A stretch of DNA of 64,000 bases, taken from the NCBI RefSeq assembly GCF_002204745.1, contig NZ_NIRR01000004.1, forward strand, positions 124,001 through 188,000, written 5' to 3'. Origin of the DNA: Hymenobacter amundsenii. Its GTDB lineage: Bacteria > Bacteroidota > Bacteroidia > Cytophagales > Hymenobacteraceae. Made by a program: the position numbers and the translations under genes. Each line of letters starts with the position of its first letter. Position 1 is the stretch's first letter. The notes beneath the pieces were generated by a model. The model had not been told where the DNA came from and ran no database searches. It was given only the letters and a program-made list of their open reading frames with translations. Shown piece by piece: positions 53,102 through 60,615 of this stretch.

Positions 53102-53175
53102 CGCTAACCCCTTGAGTACCGCAAAGCCCCTGACGTGCGTACGTCAGGGGCTTTGCGGTACTCAAGGGGTTAGCG
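53102..53175. repeat. Perfect 35-bp inverted repeat with 4-base loop
   Basis: The arms 53102-53136 and 53141-53175 are perfect mirror copies, beginning CGCTAACCCC and ending GGGGTTAGCG; the loop is GCGT. It lies between two convergent genes. There is no T-run on either side, so it is not a standard intrinsic terminator, although it would fold into a very stable RNA stem. Confidence 0.95.
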
Positions 53176-53209
53176 ACTGGAATAGCTTCGGGCCCGCCGC
53201 CGTGGGCCG

Positions 53210-53677
53210 CTACTTTTTGGAGCGCTTCACGATGGGCATGCTCAACTCGACATTCACAGGTTTGCCGTTTTGGGTGCCGGGTCGAAACTTCCCGATACCG
53301 GCAAATGCCTCAACTAGTGCGGGGTCTATTACAATGGCCTTCCGCATGCCGGTGCTCCTAAAAGTCGGGTTACGAATGTTGCCTTGCCAGTCGACTACGA
53401 ACGAGACAAACGCCTGGGGCCCGCTGGCGGCTCCATGGTGTACGCGGCTGGTGATGGCGGCTTGCAGGCCCTCCATTCCGCCATCCAGATATACCGGCAT
53501 CTTCTCCACGTACGTGTATATCCCCTCTCCATCCACCAGTTGGGGTCCCGGCATTCCGGCTGAGGCGTTGGGCATGGGTACCAGAGCCGGGTTGGTTTGG
53601 GCAGTGGCAACAGTGGCGGCCCCCAGGAAGCCAACCCACATGCAACCTCGGAAACAACGATTCAGAATAGCTTTCAT
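53210..53677 (-). CDS. TonB C-terminal domain-like exported protein
   Basis: The 155-residue product has a signal peptide (CFRGCMWVGFLGAATVATAQ) and then EGIYTYVEKMPVYLDGGMEG, AFVSFVVDWQGNIRNPTF and FRPGTQNGKPVNVELSMPIV, which follow the TonB C-terminal pattern (energy transducer TonB, TonB_C family). It lacks the proline-rich linker, so it may be a small periplasmic TonB-like domain rather than an energy transducer. It precedes the HMG-CoA reductase gene on the minus strand. Confidence 0.7.
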   Translation of the reverse strand: MKAILNRCFRGCMWVGFLGAATVATAQTNPALVPMPNASAGMPGPQLVDGEGIYTYVEKMPVYLDGGMEGLQAAITSRVHHGAASGPQAFVSFVVDWQGNIRNPTFRSTGMRKAIVIDPALVEAFAGIGKFRPGTQNGKPVNVELSMPIVKRSKK

Positions 53678-53715
53678 AAGACAAGAAGCAAGAGCATCAA
53701 AAGGAGTATGTGACG

Positions 53716-55272
53716 CTACCGATTACGGCCGTACTGCTCGTGGCTGCTCACCCAGTCGGAACTGCTGATGGCCGAACCCAGGCTTAGTTCGCCGGCCAGC
53801 ACCACGCCGGCCACTATTTCGGCGAACTTATTGACCGTGCCGCGACCCACGCAGCCCAGCATGCGCAGGTACTCGTTCTGGGTGGCTAGGCCGGTGCCGC
53901 CGCCGTGAGTGGCCACAATCAGGCTCGGAATGGTGATGCTGATGTACAGGTCTTTTTCGGCCGTAATTTCGGAGTAGAACACGCCCGCCGACGACTCTGA
54001 CACGTTGGCCACATCCTGGCCGGTGGCGATGAACAGGGCCGTGATGCCGTTGGCCGAGTGCGCCCCGTTGTTGTTGGCCCCCGACATAAACGCGCCTACG
54101 TTGCTCACCTGCCCGTGGTAGGCCAGCTGCTCGGGCGTTACGCGCATGCGCTGCTGGAGCAGGTTGCGCGGAATAACAGCCTCGGCCACCACGCGCTTAC
54201 CGCGGGTGCGCATCACGTTTATCTGGGAAGCTTTTTTATCGGTGGCGAAGTTGGATTCGAGGTAGAAGTGGCGCACCGGCGCACCTTTGTAGTTCTCCAG
54301 AATCCAGGAGCAAGCCGCGAAGGTGGCCCGGCCCACCATGTTCTGGCCCGCCGCGTCGCCGGTGCTGTAGTTGAAGCGCAGGAAGGCGAACTTGTTGCTC
54401 AGGTAGGTGTCGATATACTGGAGCTTGGCGATGCTGGACGTGCTTTCGGCCTCGGGCCGGATGCGGCCGATTTCCTCCTCCACCCAGCGCCCAAAGTCGC
54501 GGGCCCCGCGGGCATCATCGAACACGAACACCGGCGCCCGCTGCATGGCGTCGCCGATGACGGTGCACTTCACGCCGCCGCTGAGGTTGAGTAGTTGGAT
54601 GCCGCGGTTGTAACTGGCTACGAGCGTGCCCTCGGTGGTGGCCATCGGAATCAGGAAGTCGCCCTGGGCGTGCTCGCCATTCACGTGCAGGGGCCCGGCC
54701 AGGCCCACCGGAATCTGGGCCACGCCCGTAAAATGCTCGCAGTTGCCCTGCAAGGCGTGGGCATCGAAAGAGTACTGCTTGAGGTGCTCAAACTGCTGCC
54801 CCGTAAACTCCTCGGCGAACTCCTGCCGCTTCCTGATGGCTTCGTCGGAGTAGTCGTCGTGGGTGTCGCGCGGGATGCGGGGGCGGTTATCGGGTTTGAG
54901 CGTGATGCTGTCCTCTACCTCCACGTGCAGGTCGCCAAAGGGGTCGGCCGCGAACTGCACCTGAATGCTGTGCAGGCCCTCGGCTAGTTGGCTGGTGGCC
55001 AAATAAAACGTGGCCGACTGGCCCACCGGCAGCGTGAAGCCCGCGCTGTCGGCATTGAAAACCACGGCCGGCCGCACATCGCCCCCGCCCAGATCAATGG
55101 CAATGTTCTCGAGGCCCAGCCGCTGGCCATCCAGCTGCACGTAATCGATGCGGGTGATGCGGACCGTATCGAGGCGGTTTTTGATGCTGAAGGCCACGCC
55201 CTCAGGCGTATTGTGGAGGCTGCCGCGGGTATAGAGCAGCTTGAGCAGCATGGGGCTGGGCGTGAAGAGCAT
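53716..55272 (-). CDS. HMG-CoA reductase (class I-like) with extra N-terminal domain
   Basis: The enzyme converts HMG-CoA to mevalonate with NAD(P)H. Catalytic residues correspond to those of class I: Glu214 in PMATTEGTLVAS, Lys346 in TDKK, Asp420 in GQDVANV and His511 near the C-terminus; Glu to Lys is 132 residues, as in the human enzyme. TGDAAGQNM and ATHGGGTGL bind CoA and NAD(P). The first 125 residues form an unrelated beta-rich domain (SLHNTPEGVAFSIKNRLDTV, PVGQSATFYLATSQL) not found in typical soluble reductases. ATG 55251 is an alternative start. Mevalonate feeds isoprenoid synthesis. Confidence 0.88.
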   Translation of the reverse strand: MLFTPSPMLLKLLYTRGSLHNTPEGVAFSIKNRLDTVRITRIDYVQLDGQRLGLENIAIDLGGGDVRPAVVFNADSAGFTLPVGQSATFYLATSQLAEGLHSIQVQFAADPFGDLHVEVEDSITLKPDNRPRIPRDTHDDYSDEAIRKRQEFAEEFTGQQFEHLKQYSFDAHALQGNCEHFTGVAQIPVGLAGPLHVNGEHAQGDFLIPMATTEGTLVASYNRGIQLLNLSGGVKCTVIGDAMQRAPVFVFDDARGARDFGRWVEEEIGRIRPEAESTSSIAKLQYIDTYLSNKFAFLRFNYSTGDAAGQNMVGRATFAACSWILENYKGAPVRHFYLESNFATDKKASQINVMRTRGKRVVAEAVIPRNLLQQRMRVTPEQLAYHGQVSNVGAFMSGANNNGAHSANGITALFIATGQDVANVSESSAGVFYSEITAEKDLYISITIPSLIVATHGGGTGLATQNEYLRMLGCVGRGTVNKFAEIVAGVVLAGELSLGSAISSSDWVSSHEQYGRNR

Positions 55273-55346
55273 AGAGGCAGGGCTATGGGTTGGGATTCGG
55301 GAGGGGTAAAGTAGGAATGTTTTCGGATAGAAGCTGGGCGGTGTAC

Positions 55347-55894
55347 TTACTTACTCTGCTTCATTGGGGCGGCATCCGTCCCAATGAAGGTTAGCGGCAA
55401 TATGGTTTCTGAGGAAACCGCCCGACCGTCGTGGCGGTCCGGTGTGAAATGCCCGCTTAGCAATCCTGCCAGTCGTAGCGCCTCCGCGTCGGCCAGCGTG
55501 TGCAGGCTTTGCACGATGTGGGCGTTGCGTATTTCTCCGCGCTCATCAATGGTGAACCGGACGAATACTTTCCCACTGACAGACTGGGGCAAGCTATCCG
55601 GCCACTGAACGTGTCGGTTCAGAAAAGCCCGCAGACTATCGTTGCCGCCTATAAAAACCGGTAGCTCCTCAGCATCCCAGCCGAAATGGTCTTTCCTAAC
55701 CCCACTCAACGTTTGTGACTTCTTATTCGGGGGATAGTCGCTCGGCAAGTCAGAAATACTCCCTTTAGGGGCACTGACGCTCTGTGAATCTGTGGTAGCA
55801 ACGGCTATTCGTGGTAAAGCGAGCCGTCGGGTTGCCGGTCTCTCTTCACAGCCACTTAGCAGAGCAACAGAGACAGTAGCAGTCGGGCGTTCAT
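55347..55894 (-). pseudogene. TonB C-terminal domain lipoprotein with a frameshifted signal peptide
   Basis: The reading frame of the TonB_C part (FIGGNDSLRAFLNRHVQWPD, VFVRFTIDERGEIRNAHIVQ, SGHFTPDRHDGRAVS) is open upstream to 56024, but its upstream part reads poorly. In another frame, ATG 55894 gives MNARLLLSLLLC and then a stop; joining it by one indel to ALLSGCEERPATRR yields a proper lipoprotein signal with lipobox LLSGC. So the gene most likely starts at 55894 and has a frameshift near 55855-55865. Function: periplasmic, TonB-like. A sequencing error is also possible. Confidence 0.6.
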
Positions 55895-56019
55895 TTAGCT
55901 TTGACGAAGGGGATAGCAAGGGTATGATGCACGTCAACATTTTCGTTGTGCTTGCGGCCAGGAGCAAATTTGCCATCCATGAGTAGCACCGAGGCTGCTG
56001 AAAGGAACGATTCGCCCAT
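55891..56019 (-). pseudogene. Remnant of a TonB C-terminal domain
   Basis: A 42-codon frame encodes SVLLMDGKFAPGRKHNENVD, then HTLAIPFVKAK before the stop. It aligns with the C-terminus of the upstream gene (KLMDGYFTPGYQNQQPI, then TFTLPITFGEVK). It lies between the stop at 56021 and the start at 55894 of its neighbours and overlaps the latter by ATGA. This looks like the tail of a third TonB-domain gene whose body was lost by recombination between paralogs. Confidence 0.55.
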
Positions 56020-56020
56020 A

Positions 56021-56755
56021 TCATTTACGCTTACGGTTCTGCTTGGCAACCTTGACTTCGCCAAATGTGATAGGCAGGGTGAATGTTGTTGCTATGGGCT
56101 GCTGATTCTGGTAGCCGGGAGTAAAATAGCCGTCCATCAGCTTCACCACGCGTACGGCTTCGGCGTCCAGCGCCGGGTGCAGTTGCCGTAACAGCTGAAC
56201 GTCGCGAACTGCTCCGGTTTCGGTAATCTGAAATTTGACGAAAACCCGCCCGTTAAGCGTTTTAGGGGCCTCGGCGGGCCAATGCAGGTTGGTTTCGAGG
56301 AAACGCAATAGCCCTTCCTGTCCTCCTTTAAACAGTGCCATCTGCTCCACGCCGCCAAAGGGCCGGCTAGCCCAATAGTCAGGCGTGGACTTTGGCGGAG
56401 GTACCGGCGGCACCGCCTGCCGCACCTGCGCCACCGCCTCCCGCGCCCCCAAACCCAGCCCGCATACCAGCAGCAGCGCCACCAGAAACCGCCGCAGCTT
56501 CGGGCGCAATGCCACGCGGGCCGACAACGGAGCCGCTTGGTCGACGGCCAGTTGTTCCGGCTGGAATCGGCCACACACCCGGCCGTCGGGAGACGACTGG
56601 AAGGCCGCGGCCAAATCGGCGGGCGTGGCTTGGGTGAAATCGATAACTACCCGGTCGCAGTGGGCGCAATGGTGGCCCTGGGTGGTGGGCGTCATCTGGA
56701 GCCAGTCTTCGGAGCAGGCTTGTAGGCGGACGTTGAGAATCGGGAGGGGTAGCAT
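56021..56755 (-). CDS. Cys4-module membrane protein with TonB C-terminal domain
   Basis: The 244-residue protein begins with the same cysteine module as the pair at 26.8-28.3 kb: C14, C30, C33 and C61 (LQACSEDWLQMTP, GHHCAHCDRVVIDFT, VCGRF). A membrane helix follows (about 86-102, FLVALLLVCGLGLGARE), then a Pro-rich linker and a TonB_C domain (GGVEQMALFKGGQEGLLRFL, NGRVFVKFQITETGAVRDVQ, LMDGYFTPGYQ). The cysteines should face the cytosol and the TonB domain the periplasm. No ExbB/ExbD genes are near. The function is unknown. Confidence 0.7.
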   Translation of the reverse strand: MLPLPILNVRLQACSEDWLQMTPTTQGHHCAHCDRVVIDFTQATPADLAAAFQSSPDGRVCGRFQPEQLAVDQAAPLSARVALRPKLRRFLVALLLVCGLGLGAREAVAQVRQAVPPVPPPKSTPDYWASRPFGGVEQMALFKGGQEGLLRFLETNLHWPAEAPKTLNGRVFVKFQITETGAVRDVQLLRQLHPALDAEAVRVVKLMDGYFTPGYQNQQPIATTFTLPITFGEVKVAKQNRKRK

Positions 56756-56904
56756 AACGAGATAGGCTGAGGTGCCAGAAGATACGGATTCTGCCCATGC
56801 CTTCCAGGTTCTTGTTTTGGCCTACCCAGAGCGCCGAGAAACGACCGTTACTGCGTCGCGTTCCGGGTTTTCGATTCGGAAAGCTGCCCGGTTCAAACAA
56901 TGCC

Positions 56905-57702
56905 CTAGTTTTCGCTCAGCAGCTCGTCGCTCCAGAATTCGCGGCCCTTCTCGTCGAGGTAGCCGAAGCGGCCGCCGGGGGCTTGTACCCGGGCCACGCC
57001 CTCAAAAAATGGTTCGGCCTGCAGGTAGCGTAGGTCGGTGAGGGTGGCGCCTTCGGGCGTGAGATAGCCGAAGCGGTTGCCCTGGCGCACGATGGGGTAG
57101 TGCAGGTTGCCCCGAAGCTCAATAGCATCGAACTGCGGGGCCTGCACCAGCTTGCCTTTGCCATTGATAACGCCCCATTGGTTGCCCTGCCGCACGAACA
57201 GCAGGCCGTGATAGTTGTCGCGAATTTCATCGTAGATGACCGGTACGCTGGCCGCGCCCACTGTGAAGCGGAACCCCACCTTGCCATTCTGGCGCACCAC
57301 GTCGCCCTGCTCCAGCGGGTCTTCATCGAAATCATCTTCGGCGCTGGGAGGCAGGCGCTGGCCACTGGGGCCAATGTCGAAGGTTTCGGAGCCCAGGCGC
57401 ACGGTGGCCCGGTTATCGTGGAAGTTGCCGGCCCGCGAGAACTGCACGGGTGTTACGGGGTTGCCCGCGCCATCGATGTAGCCGTAGAGGCTGTCTTGGC
57501 GCACCCAGGCCAGCTCGTCGGCAAAGGGGCCAGCCTCGTCGTAGCGAGCCGGCAGCACCAGGCGGCGGCGGTGGTCGGCGTAGCCCCACTGGTTGCCCTG
57601 GCGGAAGGGTACGAGGCGGGCTTCCGGTGCGGCCGACTGGGCGTAAGTATGCGGGCCAAGCGTTAGCAGCGCCAGTAACAACAGCAGCAAAACGAATTTC
57701 AT
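56905..57702 (-). CDS. Exported WG-repeat protein
   Basis: From the ATG at 57702 the protein has 265 residues with a signal peptide (FVLLLLLLALLTLGPHTYAQ). WG-like repeats follow: FRQGNQWGYADHRRRLVLPA, WVRQDSLYGYIDGAGNPVTP, VRQNGKVGFRF, VRQGNQWGVINGKGKLVQAP, VRQGNRFGYLTPEGATLTDL and GRFGYLDEKGREFW, about six copies of a 40-residue beta unit. WG repeats are common in Bacteroidetes exported proteins and have no fixed function. It is divergent from the phytanoyl-CoA dioxygenase-like gene. Confidence 0.85.
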   Translation of the reverse strand: MKFVLLLLLLALLTLGPHTYAQSAAPEARLVPFRQGNQWGYADHRRRLVLPARYDEAGPFADELAWVRQDSLYGYIDGAGNPVTPVQFSRAGNFHDNRATVRLGSETFDIGPSGQRLPPSAEDDFDEDPLEQGDVVRQNGKVGFRFTVGAASVPVIYDEIRDNYHGLLFVRQGNQWGVINGKGKLVQAPQFDAIELRGNLHYPIVRQGNRFGYLTPEGATLTDLRYLQAEPFFEGVARVQAPGGRFGYLDEKGREFWSDELLSEN

Positions 57703-57915
57703 GTAGAAAGGAAGAGCGGGAGGCAGGTCCACTTCGGCTAAGATACGCAGCCTCGGCCAAACCAAACAGCCCCTAAGCGGTTGATTCACGCGCCCTTCAC
57801 GCCAGCCTCCCTTATTTTGGCAACTGGCCCGGTCACCGGCCTCAGCCGGTCCGACCCGTTGCTTGCCCTATCTTTACCCCGTTCTAATAGGCGGAGCCTG
57901 CATCTGCCTTCCCTT

Positions 57916-58731
57916 ATGTCATTACCATCTCCTTACCCTCGCTTCGCGCTGGCTGATTCGCTGACGCCGGAGCAACTGACTTTCTTCCAGGAGCACGGTT
58001 TTCTACACTTCCGGTCCTTTATCAACCCCGAAGCCGTGGCCAACTTGCTGCGGGCTTCCGAGCTGGTGCAGCAGCGCTGGCTCAGCGACGAGGTAAAGAA
58101 AGTGAATGGCGTGCCCATTAAGTACGGGCACGACGTCGATGGCGCGCCCATCGTGCAGCGCTTCGCCTTCTCCTCGCACCATAGCCCCGTGTTGCACGAG
58201 TTTTTGCAGGACCCGCGCTTTACGGCCCTGTTTCCGCTGCTCGAAGCGCCCGGTGGCCGGGTGGGCGAAAACGAGAAAGACGGCCTCGTCATCAATCACT
58301 ATGTGAACGTGACGGGCTCGGAGTTCTCGCAGATGGGCTGGCACACCGATTCGTTGCGCGACGTGTTCTACGGCAAGAAAATCGGGCCTATGCTTAACGT
58401 GGGCGTTCACCTCGACGGCACGCCCGCGACCAACGGCGGCCTGCGCGTGATTCCGGGCACCCACCGCCAAAGCCTGCGCGACATCCTGTTCCGCAAGAAA
58501 TACTACAAAGACGTAGGCCCCGACGCCCAGGAAATAGCCATCGAAACCGAACCCGGCGACCTGACCGTGCACGACGGCCGCATGTGGCACCGCGTGGCCC
58601 AGTCGCCGCTGGTGGGCGAAGCCTCGCGCCGCCGCGTGATGTACGTGCCCATTCTGGCCGGCAAGTACGAGCCCAAGCACGACAACAGCCCCACGCCCTT
58701 CTACCTGCGCTTCCTGCACCTGGTGAAGTAG
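57916..58731 (+). CDS. Phytanoyl-CoA dioxygenase (PhyH) family protein
   Basis: Counted from the ATG at 57916 the protein has 271 residues. It is a 2-oxoglutarate/Fe(II) dioxygenase of the PhyH family: LTPEQLTFFQEHGFLHFRSF near the N-terminus, iron ligands in GWHTDSLRD (His, Asp) and MWHRVAQ (His), and RVMYVPILAGKYEPK for 2-oxoglutarate. Members hydroxylate varied small molecules or natural products; the substrate is not evident. The frame opens 45 codons upstream, where the sequence does not resemble the family. An SDR gene follows, which might act in the same pathway. Confidence 0.88.
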   Translation: MSLPSPYPRFALADSLTPEQLTFFQEHGFLHFRSFINPEAVANLLRASELVQQRWLSDEVKKVNGVPIKYGHDVDGAPIVQRFAFSSHHSPVLHEFLQDPRFTALFPLLEAPGGRVGENEKDGLVINHYVNVTGSEFSQMGWHTDSLRDVFYGKKIGPMLNVGVHLDGTPATNGGLRVIPGTHRQSLRDILFRKKYYKDVGPDAQEIAIETEPGDLTVHDGRMWHRVAQSPLVGEASRRRVMYVPILAGKYEPKHDNSPTPFYLRFLHLVK

Positions 58732-58837
58732 TAATTCGTTGTTGTTTTTTCGGCCGAGGCTTTGGCTCAAACCAGGCAACGAATATCACAACTTGGCCGG
58801 AGACGAAAAACCAACAACCAATAACCAAAAACGAACT

Positions 58838-59620
58838 TTGAAAACTGCCCTCGTTACCGGCGCTTCCCGCGGTATTGGCCGGGCGCTGGCTCTGGAACTG
58901 GCTCGCTGCGGCTACGACTTGTTGCTCACGGCCCGCTCCGAAGGCCAGCTGGAGCAGGTGGCCACTGAAGTCCGCCAGCTCGGCTGCGCGGCCCAGGTGC
59001 TGCCCCTCGATTTAGCCGCGCCCGAAGCTGCCACCAAACTGGCCACCTGGGCCCTGGTCCAGCCGGGCGAGCTCACTGCGCTAGTTAATAACGCTGGCTA
59101 CGGCCTCTGGGGCCGTTTCGAGGAACTACCGTTGGCCCAACAGCAGAATATGCTGCAACTCAATATGCACTTGCCGGTAGCCCTCACCCACGCGCTATTG
59201 CCCACACTGCGCCAGCAAAAGGCAGCGTATATTCTGAACGTATCGAGCACGGCCGCCTACCAGGCCGTACCCACGCTCACGCTCTATGCGGCCAGCAAGG
59301 CATTTGTCCTCAGCTTCAGCCGCGGCCTGCGTTACGAGCTGCGCGAAACGGGCGTATCGGTCTGCTGCCTGAGCCCCGGAGCCACCACCACCGGTTTCGC
59401 CGACCGCGCCGGCATGAACGCCGACCTTCAGGCCACGGCCAACAAGGTGTCAATGACGCCCGAGCAGGTGGCCCAGGCGGGTATCCGGGCGCTGCTGGCC
59501 GGCGAGGCCGAAATCATTCCCGGCGGCCTGAACAAACTATCCGCCGCCCTCACCAGTGTCGTGCCCAAAAGCCTCACCGAGCGCATTGCCGCCGGGATTT
59601 ATGAGAAGTATTTGCAGTAG
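58838..59620 (+). CDS. SDR family NAD(P)-dependent oxidoreductase
   Basis: The 260-residue short-chain dehydrogenase has the cofactor motif TGASRGIG at residues 7-14, NNAGYGLWGRFEELP near 86, and the catalytic Ser/Tyr/Lys in LNVSSTAAYQ and YAASKAF. It resembles DltE-type and ketoacyl reductase-like SDRs; no substrate is implied. The start is TTG at 58838, because no ATG lies near the expected N-terminus and the frame upstream (from 58739) is made of AACCAACAACCAATAACC-like repeat sequence. Confidence 0.88.
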   Translation: MKTALVTGASRGIGRALALELARCGYDLLLTARSEGQLEQVATEVRQLGCAAQVLPLDLAAPEAATKLATWALVQPGELTALVNNAGYGLWGRFEELPLAQQQNMLQLNMHLPVALTHALLPTLRQQKAAYILNVSSTAAYQAVPTLTLYAASKAFVLSFSRGLRYELRETGVSVCCLSPGATTTGFADRAGMNADLQATANKVSMTPEQVAQAGIRALLAGEAEIIPGGLNKLSAALTSVVPKSLTERIAAGIYEKYLQ

Positions 59621-59650
59621 CGGATGAAATGAGGGATAAGGAGGTAAAAA

Positions 59651-59775
59651 GAACGTCATGCTGAGCGAAGGCGGAGCCGCAGTCAAGCATCTCTACCGCT
59701 TCGTTGTAATGCTGTTGATTAGTCAGAGGTAGAGATGCTTCGACTGCGGCTTCGACTGCGCTCAGCATGACGTTC
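59651..59775. repeat. Nested GTCATGCTGAGCG inverted repeat
   Basis: The 17-base arms GAACGTCATGCTGAGCG (59651-59667) and CGCTCAGCATGACGTTC (59759-59775) are perfect mirror copies. An inner pair, AAGCATCTCTACC and GGTAGAGATGCTT, lies inside. It is between convergent SDR and PAP2-like genes and belongs to the same family as the elements at 10326 and 62981. Confidence 0.85.
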
Positions 59776-59810
59776 CGGTTGTGCTCGATTAGCGTACTGT
59801 TTCTCACTTC

Positions 59811-60449
59811 TCACTTCTCACTTCTCAACCCCAAAACTTTCCCGCTTCCCCACCATGCCAGGGCCACGAACAGGGGTGCGGCCAGTACGTCGTAGGTGTA
59901 ATGGGCGTGCTGTACGAGTACCAGCCCGGCCACGGCTACAGTGCCGGCCAAAAGCACCACCCGCTGCCAGCCGGGCGGCACGGTGAGGGCCAGTAACAGC
60001 AGTGTGGCGGTGTGGCCCGAGAAAAAAAGGTCTTTGGTGATGGGGGCGGGGGCAGCGTAGAGCAACTGGTCTACCAGCGGGTCGCGCAGGAGCACTAGGC
60101 CCGTGGGTGGCTCCAAGGGTAGCAGCCAGAGGGTAGCGCAGCGCAGCAGGTGCAGCAGCAGGTAGGCTGCCAGCGCCCGCAGCAGCCGTGCCGGGCGGGG
60201 CAGCAGCGTAACCAGCCCCAACCCAATTCCTAGGTAAATAACGGTGAAAATGGCCCCCGATACGTCGTGGGCTGGCAGGGCGGTCAGCAGGGGGTCGGGT
60301 AGGTGGTGGCCGGGGCGTGCCTGTACCCAGGCGAAGTAGCGGGGCAACTGTCTGGCCAGTAGCAGCAGCAGCGCCAGCACGGTCAGCAGCTGCCGCCGGA
60401 AAGTGGGTTGCCGCCACGCGGCGGGCCAGGTAGAATCGGGGAGCAGCAT
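59811..60449 (-). CDS. PAP2-like (sphingomyelin synthase-type) membrane phosphatase
   Basis: Starting at the ATG at 60449 the protein has 212 residues and six membrane helices. The C-terminal half contains KDLFFSGHTATLLLLAL and HAHYTYDVLAAPLFVALAWW, the SGHT and HYTxDV pattern of the PAP2_C/sphingomyelin synthase group with catalytic His, His and Asp. It may be a lipid phosphatase or a phosphoalcohol transferase. The frame extends 56 codons upstream without support. It is divergent from the M20 amidohydrolase gene. Confidence 0.82.
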   Translation of the reverse strand: MLLPDSTWPAAWRQPTFRRQLLTVLALLLLLARQLPRYFAWVQARPGHHLPDPLLTALPAHDVSGAIFTVIYLGIGLGLVTLLPRPARLLRALAAYLLLHLLRCATLWLLPLEPPTGLVLLRDPLVDQLLYAAPAPITKDLFFSGHTATLLLLALTVPPGWQRVVLLAGTVAVAGLVLVQHAHYTYDVLAAPLFVALAWWGSGKVLGLRSEK

Positions 60450-60615
60450 AAAAGAGGGAAGCGGGCGCAAAGAAACCGCCGAAAAACCGGAACCGCGCCG
60501 TAGTTGCGGGGCTAGCGGGGCGCGGTGTATCTTCGGGGCCGGGGCGAAGTTCCGACTGCGCTGCTTGGGGCCTGTCTTCGGGTCCTCGTTTTTCTCGCAT
60601 TCAACAGTTGCTGCC

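Noticed and set aside
53102..53175. The 35-bp hairpin as a normal intrinsic terminator
   Set aside because: There is no T-run on either side, so it was listed as a repeat instead.
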